Shown piece after piece: positions 1 to 6,847 of a stretch of 9,946 nt of DNA (the first letter of the stretch is position 1; each line of letters begins with the position of its first letter). The position numbers and the translations under genes were made by a program. The notes under the pieces were generated by a model. That model saw only the letters and a list, made by a program, of their open reading frames with translations. It was not told the origin of the DNA and made no database searches. Origin of the DNA: Candidatus Cloacimonadota bacterium (lineage in GTDB: Bacteria; Muiribacteriota; UBA6191; JACPRK01); NCBI GenBank assembly GCA_021772705.1, contig JAJFLN010000454.1:1-9946 (forward strand), in the 5' to 3' direction.

Positions 1-33
1 AGGGTCTCGGGTAAATTGAGGAAGAGGTGAAGA

Positions 34-420
34 TTGGGCGAAGAGAGGAAGGGCCCACACGTCAGATTGCTCGACGATGAGCAGCTGTCACGGCTGAATC
101 AGAAAGTGGAGCGCAACCGTTCAGGCGGCGCGAGCCGCCGTGGCCTGTCGTCTGAATGGTACTGGATCGCTGTGCCCATGGCCCATCGAGCCGCAGGGAA
201 GGGCAAGGTGGGTTACGTGCTGGTTCTGGCCGCCTCGGAGGAGGAGGCGCTGGACCTCATGTCCAGCCGTGCGCCGGGAGTACAGAGGAGCCGTCCCGGC
301 AGCGTGAGAAAGGCCACGGCGCCGGAGCGGAGGGCCGTCGAGGCCCTGCACCGCCGAGACCCGGACAGGCGAGTCTGGAGCTGCTGGCAGATCGAGGGCA
401 CCGGAGCCGACGACTACTAG
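34..420 (+). CDS. Small hypothetical protein (128 aa)
   Basis: I do not recognise this protein. It begins at a TTG codon; an in-frame TGA at 28-30 rules out any earlier start, and a purine-rich GAGG at 24-27 lies 6 nt upstream as a plausible ribosome binding site. The product is charged and soluble, with no signal peptide or membrane segment. Its middle (about residues 41-77) has a WYWIAVP stretch, then a basic loop and a hydrophobic strand (GYVLVLAAS) followed by an acidic helix (EEEALDLM), which would suit a small alpha/beta fold. The C-terminal half is rich in Arg and ends with a WSCWQIEG segment. It stands alone, followed by a long gene-poor stretch, so context gives no function. It is kept as a gene because of the start signal, the TAG stop and the ordered hydrophobic pattern, but a small uncharacterised ORF of this size could still be spurious. 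Confidence 0.6.
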   Translation: MGEERKGPHVRLLDDEQLSRLNQKVERNRSGGASRRGLSSEWYWIAVPMAHRAAGKGKVGYVLVLAASEEEALDLMSSRAPGVQRSRPGSVRKATAPERRAVEALHRRDPDRRVWSCWQIEGTGADDY

Positions 421-465
421 CGTGTGTCGGAGAATTTGCCGGGTTTCGGCTGCGCCAAGTGCCTT

Positions 466-507
466 GTGAACAGAGAACAGGCAGCCGGGAACAGGCAATG
501 GGGAATC
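466..507 (+). repeat. Degenerate heptamer array A
   Basis: Six consecutive 7-nt units follow a loose pattern of G, two variable bases, then AACA or AATG. Units include GAGAACA (473-479), GGGAACA (487-493) and GGCAATG (494-500). The 7-nt period is visible directly. The matching array B at 758-800 reads the same way on the opposite strand, so the two converge on the 250 bp between them. The purine-rich GGGAACAGG-type motif resembles dispersed intergenic repeats, but I cannot test its copy number from one window. Confidence 0.65.
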
Positions 508-618
508 AGCGCGTCGCCAGCTCATGTCCGGCTTTCGAGGGGTTGCTCTGTGGACGAAGTCATCCCGACTTTCAGCCTCACGGGCCTTCTTGTAGATGGC
601 ACCCCCCGAGGCCGCCGA

Positions 619-744
619 TCACACTGCTGCGATGACGGTCAGACGCTCGAAGATGTTGTTGCCCTTCACGGAATTGACGTGGTCCGAGAAGCTACTGAGA
701 CCGACTGGTGAAATGAGCAGCCATCGAGTGCAATCGGCTGACAT
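619..744 (-). CDS. Possible small ORF or gene remnant (41 aa)
   Basis: On the minus strand an ATG at 744 opens a 41-codon frame closing with TGA at 619-621. The second half, including SDHVNSVKGNNIFERLTVIA, uses mostly G/C-ending codons and has the look of real coding sequence: a polar segment followed by a hydrophobic start of a helix. After the stop the same frame continues with a GGAIYKKAREAE segment that also looks protein-like, so this may be the remains of a longer gene broken by a stop or frameshifts. I see no Shine-Dalgarno before the ATG. The product is not recognised; a small membrane protein is one possibility. It lies wholly between the two converging heptamer arrays, which is the main reason to record it. 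Confidence 0.3.
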   Translation of the reverse strand: MSADCTRWLLISPVGLSSFSDHVNSVKGNNIFERLTVIAAV

Positions 745-757
745 GGATCCTGGCCTC

Positions 758-800
758 CATTCTTCATTGCCTGTTGCCTGTCCCCTGTTGCCTGTTCGCC
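758..800 (-). repeat. Degenerate heptamer array B, inverted relative to A
   Basis: On the plus strand this reads as CATTCTT, CATTGCC, TGTTGCC, TGTCCCC, TGTTGCC and an 8-nt final unit. The complement gives GGCAACA, GGGGACA and GGCAATG units of the same family as array A. GGCAATG is shared exactly with array A. The array lies just downstream of the C25 peptidase terminator, and together with array A it brackets positions 508-757. Confidence 0.65.
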
Positions 801-832
801 TTTCCCCGCCACACTCCTGGTGCCGGGTTGCC

Positions 833-871
833 CGAAACAGAAAGAGCCCGCTGAGTTTTCACGCAGCGGGC
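833..871 (-). terminator. Rho-independent terminator of the C25 peptidase gene
   Basis: GCCCGCTG at 846-853 pairs perfectly with CAGCGGGC at 864-871, an 8-bp GC-rich stem with a 10-nt loop. Read on the minus strand, the stem is followed by a T-rich run (TCTTTCTGTTTC). The hairpin begins about 25 nt after the stop codon of the minus-strand peptidase gene, the expected place for its terminator. Confidence 0.85.
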
Positions 872-896
872 CCGGTAGAAGCGAATGGCTTGAAGG

Positions 897-2969
897 CTAC
901 TCGGCGCTGACTGTGAGGGAGCCGATGTAGGGCTTCTGGTTGGCCTTGGTAACCACGACCTGGGCGGTCCCCTCTGCCAGGCCAGTGAGGGCCATCTGGG
1001 CTGTGCCGAAGCTGCTGGCGAACCCGGCGCCCAAGAGCTTGCCGTCCTGAGAAACGCCGATGAGAGAGCCTGCCGGCGCCTGGACCTGGAAAGCACTGCT
1101 GGACTGCAGGGCCAGGGAGCCACCGTGCTCGACGGTAGCCCTTCCCGGCAGGCCCCAGAAGACCGACAGGGACGGGTCGCCCATCAGGTGGTAGACCTCC
1201 CAGTAGTAGAGCTTGCGAGAGGTGTTGGAGGCCTGGACAGCCAGGTTCCCGGCCAGCACCATTCCTGCGTTGGTGGGATGGGAGCCGTTGAAGACCATGT
1301 CATAGGCGCCTGGGCCCGTGTCTTCCCGGTTCGGAGGCGTACCGGCCGCGTTGGGATGCTGGATGGAGTAGAAACCATTGCCCCACCAGAGGTCCTCGTC
1401 CCAGTAGGTGTTGTTCGAGCCGCCGATGTAACCGATGGCGCCCTTGTTCTCGGCTCGCAGCCATGCCTCACCGAAGCAGCTGCCGACCTGGAAACTGTTG
1501 GTCAGGCAGCAGTTGCCGACCACCAGGGGGTACTTGCCCGTGTTCTGCAGCGCATCGATGTGGCTCTTCGTGAAGCCCGGATCGGCCCAGCTGGTGGTGC
1601 TTCCGTGAGCCGTGTAGTTCAGGAAGGCGCAGCCGCTGCTGACGAGGGACCGGATGGCGGCCTCGTTCTGATGCGAGCCTGCGGAGAGGAACACGTTGAT
1701 GTTGGAGAATCCGTGGCCCTCGTTGAAGTAGTACTGGGTTCCGTAGTTGATCTGCGGCCAGCCCCACTCGGCGGCGTGGCTGGAGTCCCAGCCGGCGACC
1801 AGGACCAGGTTCTTCAGGAACGAGGGATCGGCCATCTCGTACTTCTCATACTCCATCGTCTTGGCGATCTGGGGAACCAACTCGGCTGGCGTCTGGGCCG
1901 AGAATCGGCCGGTCAGCATGTCCGGCAGGTTGTCGCCGGCTGTGGCGCAGACGTACTTGAGGTCCGAGATGTGCCGGCCCGTTCCGCCCTTGAAGGCCGG
2001 TACCTGCTCCTTGTCGCCAACGATGAGGAGGAACGTGGGAGCTGCCCGGGTGGGCTCCGGATTTCCGTAGAGACCGTGGACGTAGTTCTGGATCTCCTCA
2101 GGCGTGGCACCCACCTCGTCTGTGAAGGCCGTCACGACCTGGAATCCCTTGGAGGTCTTCCAGTCCACGAAGGGCTGCAGGGTGTCGGCGAACTGCCGGT
2201 CCGTCACGATCAGGTAGCAAACCGGGCTGGCGACGTCGTCCTTGTTGAGAGCTTTCAGGGAAGCGGGAGTCTGGACCGTGCCTGCCGCCGTGTCGAAGTA
2301 AGGTGAGCCGTAGACTCGCTTCATCTCCTCCGTGGCCTTCATGTCCGCACCCTTCAGGGTCACGGTCAGTCGAATCCGGGTGGCCACTTCCAGGACACCG
2401 TTGACGGCGTCATAGGCGACGGGAGCGACCTTGACGAGGGCCAGCCGGCGGTCACGCAGAACGCCCAGGTCCTCGACTGTGACGAGCTTCTCCTGCAGGA
2501 AGCCCTCCGTCAGATAACTGCTCGGCTCGTAGGCGAATGGAACTGCCGTACCGTCCTTCGGGTGGGGCGGCTGACGCGGCATCAGAGGTGACGTGAGCTG
2601 CAGATCCTTCTTCAGGTTGTAGCGCTTGATGTCAAAGCGGCGACCGCTGACCTTCAGGTCGGCTCCCAGCGGGATCTCGACCAGAGTGTTCATCACGGGG
2701 AGAGCCGGCGCACCGATGGTCTCGGAGTGCTGCTGTCCAGGAATGCTGAGCTGCGTGAAAGTTCCTTCAGGAGTGCTGACTTCCGTGGCCGTGAGCTGGG
2801 TAACTCGAGCCTCGAATCGAAGGGCCGGCAAATCATCCGACGTGACAGCGTCATCAGCCAGGCTTACACCACTCCTGCCAGAGTCGGCATTTCCCAGATC
2901 AATGTCCTTGGCAAAGGCTGTGGGGACAATCAATCCCACGGCGAGCAACGATACCAGCAACCACTTCAT
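897..2969 (-). CDS. Secreted gingipain-like cysteine peptidase (family C25)
   Basis: This encodes a 690-residue exported cysteine endopeptidase of the gingipain family (MEROPS C25). The ATG at 2969 is chosen over one at 3023 because AAGGAG (2977-2982) lies 7 nt upstream and a classical signal peptide follows (residues 1-20, cleavage after AFA). Residues about 25-235 resemble the C25 propeptide (PALPVMNTLVEIPLGADLKV). The catalytic domain covers about 240-600. It contains the histidine motif NYTAHGS (His455) and the cysteine motif GNCCLTNSF, where Cys488 is the expected nucleophile; the His-Cys spacing of 33 matches gingipain R. A GDPSL motif and a C-terminal beta-rich segment (about 610-690) resemble the Ig-like domain that follows gingipain catalytic domains. 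No type IX secretion sorting domain is apparent. Substrate preference (Arg, Lys or other) cannot be read from sequence. It is monocistronic, with its own promoter and terminator. Confidence 0.93.
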   Translation of the reverse strand: MKWLLVSLLAVGLIVPTAFAKDIDLGNADSGRSGVSLADDAVTSDDLPALRFEARVTQLTATEVSTPEGTFTQLSIPGQQHSETIGAPALPVMNTLVEIPLGADLKVSGRRFDIKRYNLKKDLQLTSPLMPRQPPHPKDGTAVPFAYEPSSYLTEGFLQEKLVTVEDLGVLRDRRLALVKVAPVAYDAVNGVLEVATRIRLTVTLKGADMKATEEMKRVYGSPYFDTAAGTVQTPASLKALNKDDVASPVCYLIVTDRQFADTLQPFVDWKTSKGFQVVTAFTDEVGATPEEIQNYVHGLYGNPEPTRAAPTFLLIVGDKEQVPAFKGGTGRHISDLKYVCATAGDNLPDMLTGRFSAQTPAELVPQIAKTMEYEKYEMADPSFLKNLVLVAGWDSSHAAEWGWPQINYGTQYYFNEGHGFSNINVFLSAGSHQNEAAIRSLVSSGCAFLNYTAHGSTTSWADPGFTKSHIDALQNTGKYPLVVGNCCLTNSFQVGSCFGEAWLRAENKGAIGYIGGSNNTYWDEDLWWGNGFYSIQHPNAAGTPPNREDTGPGAYDMVFNGSHPTNAGMVLAGNLAVQASNTSRKLYYWEVYHLMGDPSLSVFWGLPGRATVEHGGSLALQSSSAFQVQAPAGSLIGVSQDGKLLGAGFASSFGTAQMALTGLAEGTAQVVVTKANQKPYIGSLTVSAE

Positions 2970-3045
2970 GCGCAGTCTCCTTATCCCGCGGCAGCCCGCT
3001 CCGCGCCAGTAACAGAAAGTCATGGGCTCGCCGATTATATGACGA
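2970..3045 (-). promoter_or_regulatory. Promoter and leader of the C25 peptidase gene
   Basis: A perfect TATAAT is read on the minus strand at 3039-3034. I see no good -35 hexamer at the usual distance (17 nt). A start near 3027 would give a leader of about 58 nt. In the leader, CGCGG (2987-2991) can pair with CCGCG (3001-3005) just before the Shine-Dalgarno AAGGAG (2977-2982), which could modulate access to it. The -10 box and Shine-Dalgarno are seen directly; the transcription start and the effect of the hairpin are inferred. Confidence 0.55.
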
Positions 3046-3083
3046 GACTGGCCCGTTTGGCGAGAAATTCGTCAGGTTGACCC

Positions 3084-3105
3084 AAAGTCGTGTATCCCCG
3101 ACTTT
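3084..3105 (-). terminator. Possible terminator hairpin after the M50B-like gene
   Basis: AAAGTCG (3084-3090) and CGACTTT (3099-3105) form a 7-bp inverted repeat with an 8-nt loop, 3 nt beyond the stop of the minus-strand membrane peptidase gene. The stem is only moderately GC-rich, and no T run follows on the minus strand, so it is a weak or factor-dependent terminator at best. It would separate this gene from the promoter of the C25 peptidase gene downstream. Confidence 0.35.
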
Positions 3106-3108
3106 CTG

Positions 3109-3780
3109 CTACGACCCGTCGCCCTTCAGGCCGTTTCGCACCACCAGGAAAGCACCGGCGATGGAGAGCAGCGCCCAGATGCAGCCCCAGACCACGGCAG
3201 GCAAGGGGAAGATCTCCGACATCCGGTAGGCGTCACTCCCGGGCACGGTCCGGCTGATCAGGTCCTCTTTGATGTCTATGACGGCGTAGAGCATGCTCGT
3301 CAGACCGATGAAGCTGAGCAGAACGTCATTCACCTTCTCCGTCAGGTACTTGCCAGAGACAATCAAGAAGCCTCCGAAGAGCAGGCCGCTGACCACGCCA
3401 AAGGTGCTGCGGACGTAGACCAACGTGAGGGCCACCAGAGCGATGCCCGTCGCAAAGGCGATGACCTGATCATGCCGGGTCCGGGCCGCAGCCAGGAACA
3501 TGGCCGCTCCCAGGACAAAGCTCCCCAGATATCCGGCCGAGACAATCGCGGGCTCCCAGCCCCCCAGGGTGTAACAGACCCCGCCCAGCTGGGCGCTCAC
3601 CTCGATGTGATCCACGCTCCCACCGGTCAGCACCGCGGCAAGACCGTGGCTGATCTCGTGCATCATGACTACCAGCACCTTGACCGGATAGACCAGCACC
3701 GTATCCCACGCCAGAGCCGTGAAGAGGACCAGCCCTCCGACGAGGGTCAGCCTGCGAGTGTCGAGTCGTTGGGGTCTCAT
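3109..3780 (-). CDS. M50B-like membrane zinc metallopeptidase
   Basis: This is a 223-residue polytopic membrane protein of the M50B-like family (related to site-2 proteases). A membrane segment near residues 10-30 leads directly into VVMMHEISHGLAAVL; the HEISH motif (His41, Glu42, His45) supplies two zinc ligands and the catalytic glutamate. The following GGWEPAIVSAGYLGSFVLGA stretch, further hydrophobic helices, and the ending SDAYRMSEIFPLPAVVWG plus a last membrane helix are typical of the family. Length is normal for this short form, which lacks PDZ domains. I chose the ATG at 3780; an upstream TTG at 3837 would add 19 Pro/Gln-rich residues without a good ribosome binding site. The gene is divergent from the kinase gene with 77 bp between starts. 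Cutting a membrane-bound regulator is possible, but no anti-sigma partner is visible nearby. Confidence 0.85.
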   Translation of the reverse strand: MRPQRLDTRRLTLVGGLVLFTALAWDTVLVYPVKVLVVMMHEISHGLAAVLTGGSVDHIEVSAQLGGVCYTLGGWEPAIVSAGYLGSFVLGAAMFLAAARTRHDQVIAFATGIALVALTLVYVRSTFGVVSGLLFGGFLIVSGKYLTEKVNDVLLSFIGLTSMLYAVIDIKEDLISRTVPGSDAYRMSEIFPLPAVVWGCIWALLSIAGAFLVVRNGLKGDGS

Positions 3781-3857
3781 GGGGGCTACAGGTGATTGTA
3801 CCGCAGCTTGGGGGTCCAGAGACCAGCCCCCCCACAAGTGCTACTCTCTCGACTCAT
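3781..3857. promoter_or_regulatory. Divergent promoter region between M50B-like and kinase genes
   Basis: This 77-bp gap serves both genes. On the minus strand TACAAT (3800-3795) lies 14 nt before the M50B ATG. On the plus strand TACTCT (3842-3847) lies 10 nt before the kinase ATG. No Shine-Dalgarno is evident for either gene. An imperfect inverted repeat runs from CTTG (3807-3810) plus a G run to a C run plus CAAG (3835-3838), with GGTC and GACC pairing near its centre. It could be an operator shared by both promoters. The motifs are seen; promoter and operator roles are inferred. Confidence 0.4.
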
Positions 3858-6806
3858 ATGACCGACGAGGCGCCGAGGGAACTGGACCTCTATTCTTACG
3901 AGGTCGATACGCCGGAGACGGAGTCTACCGGGGCCGAACTCGATCTCTACGAGGGCGTGAACGACTGCTCCTCAGCTGGAGACGAGCCGGTGGTTCGGGG
4001 CGAGTCGAGCGGCTCCGAGAAGGCTACTATTCCGGAATGGATGTTGAAGGTATGGCTGGCCTTTCCCAGGGAGATCCGGGAGCGCTACGAGCCGCGAATG
4101 GTGATCGGTCAGGGCGGGATGGGCATCATCGTCGAGGCCCGGGACAGGGAAATGGACCGTACCGTGGCGATCAAGGGTCTCAAAGATCCGTCCTCCGTCC
4201 TGCCCTCGCTGAGACGGAGGCAGGCCCACGAGGCTCGCATCTCTGCGAAGCTGACGCACCCGAACATCTTGCCCGTCTACGATCTCTGGCAAGACTCTCT
4301 GGGTAATCCCTGGCACTCGATGCTGCGAGTCCCCGGAGATGCTCCCACCCTGTCCCGGCGTCTCGACGAGCTACGAGAGCGGCGGCTGGTGGAGTCCCGG
4401 CCCCTGTCTGAGCTCTTCGACATCTTCCTTCAGGTCTGTCGTGCCGTTGCCTTCTCCCACGATCAGGGCATCGCCCATCGAGATCTGAAGCCGGACAACA
4501 TCTTCCTGGGACCCTCCGGAGAGGCCCTCGTCGCTGACTGGGGGGTGGCCGTGGAGCTCTCCCCGGGACAGCCGGAAACGGAAGACTACGTCGGGACCAT
4601 TGGCTACGCTTCCCCGGAGCAGTTCGGTGCATTCGGCTCCCTGGCGGCCACGGCTGGCTCCGACATCTACAGTCTCGGGGTGGTGCTCTTCGAGCTGGTC
4701 GTCGGCAGGCGCCACACCGATTCCCCCACCGGTCTGGCTGGAGGGGCGACATCCCTGAATGCCACATCAGCAACCCTGGAGATCCCTGAACGGGTGCCCA
4801 GGGAGCTGGCTGCCATCGTGCGCCGGGCAACGGCCTATCGCCCGGAGGATCGGTTTGCCACCGTTCGTGAGCTGATTCGAGCCATCGAGGCCTACCTGGA
4901 CGGAGGGCTGGTGGATGGCCTCTCCTATTCGCCCAGGGAGCGGGCACTGAAGTGGGCCCGGTCACGGCCGGCGCTGACCGGCGCCCTGTTGAGCGGAGTC
5001 TTCTTCCTCGGGTTGATTCTTGCTGGCAGTGTCCGGCAGGGGCAGATCCAGGCCAGGCTGCTGGCGGAGGCAAACCGGAATCTCTCGACGGCCCTGGCCG
5101 AGAAGGCCACGGGCGAAATGTCTGCCCACAGGCTGGGTCGGGCCCGCCACCTGGCCGTGATGGCCCTCGACGTCGGCTCTCGAGGAGCCGGGCTGCCTCC
5201 CACCGGAGCGGCCAGCCTCCTGGCCGGCGCTGGCAGCCGGGGCGGAATGGCCTGGACCACCTACATGGACCCGCCACCCATTGCCGCCGGACCCGTGACT
5301 GGCGACGGTCTGGTGATGGTCGCCGACAGCGCCGGAGTGATCCGTGAATGGGATGCGGCTTCGGGAGCGCCGATCCGAACCGTCCACTCCGGCTCTCGGA
5401 TCTCTCACATGGTGGTCCAGAGTGCCTCCCGGGTCACCTTCGCTACCGTCGATCCCGAGCCCCGAATTCTGTCAACAGCCTCCACCAGGAACCTCTCATT
5501 GCCCGAGCAACTGCTGGATCTGACAGTCTCGAAGGACGGCTCCATGTACCTGGCCGTCACCAGGGCGGGAGGCGTCTACTTCTGGGCGACCGCCGACGGT
5601 TCGGAGGAGCCGGCCCGGATCGGCTCACGGGACTTTCACGCCCTCTGTGCCGACTTCGCGCCAGTCTACTCGACAGTCTCGAATCCTCTCGCCGCCATCG
5701 GGGGCAGGGATCGGACCGTCAGGATCTGGGATGCCCGCACCGGCGCCGAGCGTGCCGCAATTCAGGGGTTTGACCACGCCGTGGGTCAGGTGCGATTCAG
5801 CCCTGACGGCAAACTGCTGGCAGTCTCGGGCATGGCCAACGACATCCGGGTCTGGGATGTCGGTGCCTGGAGAGAGGCTTTCCGCCTGCGGGATCACACG
5901 GCGACTCTGACAGCCTTGGAGTTCTCTTCCAGCGGCCGCTGGCTCGCCTCCGGAGACGCCTCGGGGGAGCTGAGGATCTGGGACATGGAGGCCGCCCGGC
6001 TTCGAAGTCGACTGGAGGGTCATCGATCCACCCTCCTGTCCCTCCGGTTCTCCCGGGACGCCCGAACCCTGACCTCAACATCCTCCGATGGCACTCTTCG
6101 AGTCTGGGACACGGCCGCAAGCGCCCTGGCCTCGGTTCCTGCCTTGCCCGAGGGAGTCGCCGCCACATCCCTTCGGTTCCGGGATGGCTTCCTGGAGGTG
6201 AAACGAGGGGATGACACCTCCTTGCTGCTGGCTGTTCCGGGAGGGCAAGTGGTGGACTTCCAACCCGCCCGAGAGTCCGGCGTCGCCGAGGCTCCCAGGA
6301 CAAGGGTCCAGCTTCCCGGCAAGGGAATGGAGGCCGCGATCCTGCAGGGGAAGATACGCCTCTCGAACCTCCAGACAGGAGAGCCCCTGCTCGACCTCGA
6401 CCCGGGACATTCCACGGTTCCCCTGGCCCTGGATGCGGACCCATCGGGCCGCTGGCTCGTCAGCCTCACCGGTGAGGGACAGATCCGGTTCTGGGACCTT
6501 CGGATTCCCGCCGGGAACGAGCAGGTTCGCGCCCGGTTCCTGTCGGCCTCCCTCTTCACGGGTCGGGGAACGGCCCTGGTACTCCGGGAGCCTGCGGCAG
6601 CAGCACCTGCCTATGCTGTCGACCACCCGTTTCGCTGGCTCCCGGCGGCCAGAGGGGGAGACGCCGAAGCCCAGTGGAGGGCGGGCCTGCTCCTCTCTGG
6701 CGGTCTGGGTGGCAGCTCACCTCTTCGCGATGCTGGCCACGAGTGGATACGCCGGGCCGCAGCAGCGGGGCATGAACCGGCCGCCCGTTACCTGAAGAAG
6801 CTCTGA
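3858..6806 (+). CDS. Transmembrane Ser/Thr kinase with WD40 propeller and Sel1-like tail
   Basis: This is a 982-residue Hanks-type (PknB-like) kinase. The ATG at 3858 is preferred over 3792 because the extra 22 residues lie in the promoter region. An acidic N-terminal stretch carries ELDLY twice (residues 8-12, 27-31). The kinase domain spans about 78-346: glycine loop IGQGGMG from 83, VAIK lysine 106, helix-C Glu125, HRDLKPDN with catalytic Asp209, and the metal-binding Asp227 in DWG rather than DFG. The activation loop GTIGYASPEQ holds a likely phosphorylated Thr. One membrane helix follows (about 371-393). Residues about 480-885 contain roughly seven WD40-type blades (REWD, RIWD, RVWD, RFWD signatures), probably one propeller outside the cytoplasm. 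The end (about 934-982; AEAQWRAG, WIRRAAAAGHEPAARYL) matches a Sel1-like repeat. All catalytic residues are present, so an active kinase is expected. Substrates are unknown; the exported protein and cyclase that follow are candidate partners. Confidence 0.93.
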   Translation: MTDEAPRELDLYSYEVDTPETESTGAELDLYEGVNDCSSAGDEPVVRGESSGSEKATIPEWMLKVWLAFPREIRERYEPRMVIGQGGMGIIVEARDREMDRTVAIKGLKDPSSVLPSLRRRQAHEARISAKLTHPNILPVYDLWQDSLGNPWHSMLRVPGDAPTLSRRLDELRERRLVESRPLSELFDIFLQVCRAVAFSHDQGIAHRDLKPDNIFLGPSGEALVADWGVAVELSPGQPETEDYVGTIGYASPEQFGAFGSLAATAGSDIYSLGVVLFELVVGRRHTDSPTGLAGGATSLNATSATLEIPERVPRELAAIVRRATAYRPEDRFATVRELIRAIEAYLDGGLVDGLSYSPRERALKWARSRPALTGALLSGVFFLGLILAGSVRQGQIQARLLAEANRNLSTALAEKATGEMSAHRLGRARHLAVMALDVGSRGAGLPPTGAASLLAGAGSRGGMAWTTYMDPPPIAAGPVTGDGLVMVADSAGVIREWDAASGAPIRTVHSGSRISHMVVQSASRVTFATVDPEPRILSTASTRNLSLPEQLLDLTVSKDGSMYLAVTRAGGVYFWATADGSEEPARIGSRDFHALCADFAPVYSTVSNPLAAIGGRDRTVRIWDARTGAERAAIQGFDHAVGQVRFSPDGKLLAVSGMANDIRVWDVGAWREAFRLRDHTATLTALEFSSSGRWLASGDASGELRIWDMEAARLRSRLEGHRSTLLSLRFSRDARTLTSTSSDGTLRVWDTAASALASVPALPEGVAATSLRFRDGFLEVKRGDDTSLLLAVPGGQVVDFQPARESGVAEAPRTRVQLPGKGMEAAILQGKIRLSNLQTGEPLLDLDPGHSTVPLALDADPSGRWLVSLTGEGQIRFWDLRIPAGNEQVRARFLSASLFTGRGTALVLREPAAAAPAYAVDHPFRWLPAARGGDAEAQWRAGLLLSGGLGGSSPLRDAGHEWIRRAAAAGHEPAARYLKKL

Positions 6807-6832
6807 AGGTGGCTCGGGAAGGCCCGCTGAGC

Positions 6833-6847
6833 TAGCATGCCTCCGTG
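6833..6847 (+). promoter_or_regulatory. TAnnnT box next to a GTG start
   Basis: TAGCAT (6833-6838) is followed by 6 nt and then the GTG start codon at 6845, with no Shine-Dalgarno in between. This is the geometry of a leaderless promoter whose transcript starts at or near the start codon. The 38-bp gap from the kinase stop would otherwise suggest co-transcription, so this may be an internal promoter. Function is inferred. Confidence 0.35.

Larger units (their letters stand above)
421..896. other. Gene-poor spacer with repeats and a terminator
   Basis: This stretch of about 475 bp lies between the small hypothetical gene and the end of the C25 peptidase gene. It holds two degenerate heptamer arrays in opposite orientation (466-507 and 758-800), a short minus-strand ORF between them (619-744), and the peptidase terminator (about 833-871). 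The plus-strand ORF over 424-711 runs through one repeat array and has weak third-position GC bias, so I do not call it a gene. No RNA gene is recognised here. Confidence 0.6.

Noticed and set aside
424..711. Plus-strand ORF of 95 codons starting with GTG after the first gene
   Set aside because: It translates straight through heptamer array A, lacks a Shine-Dalgarno and has low third-position GC. The opposite strand looks more coding over 619-744.
466..800. Possible CRISPR array
   Set aside because: The repeats are 7 nt, contiguous and degenerate, with no spacers between units and no cas genes nearby.
1125..2306. Long plus-strand ORF of 393 codons
   Set aside because: It lies opposite the C25 peptidase gene, which has a signal peptide, catalytic motifs, a Shine-Dalgarno and a terminator. 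The plus-strand translation has no recognisable domain and is a GC-rich shadow.
2970..3023. Upstream ATG start for the C25 peptidase (18 extra residues)
   Set aside because: It would lie almost at the inferred transcription start, has no Shine-Dalgarno and would bury the signal peptide behind an Arg-rich leader; the 2969 ATG has AAGGAG at ideal spacing.
4180..5277. Minus-strand ORF of 365 codons opposite the kinase
   Set aside because: The translation is Arg/Pro/Gly-rich and low in complexity, as expected of an antisense frame; the kinase frame is certain from its motifs.
6812..6832. Possible terminator hairpin after the kinase gene
   Set aside because: GCTCGGG and CCC plus GAGC can pair only with a 3-nt bulge and no T run follows. 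The gap is too short to call it a terminator.
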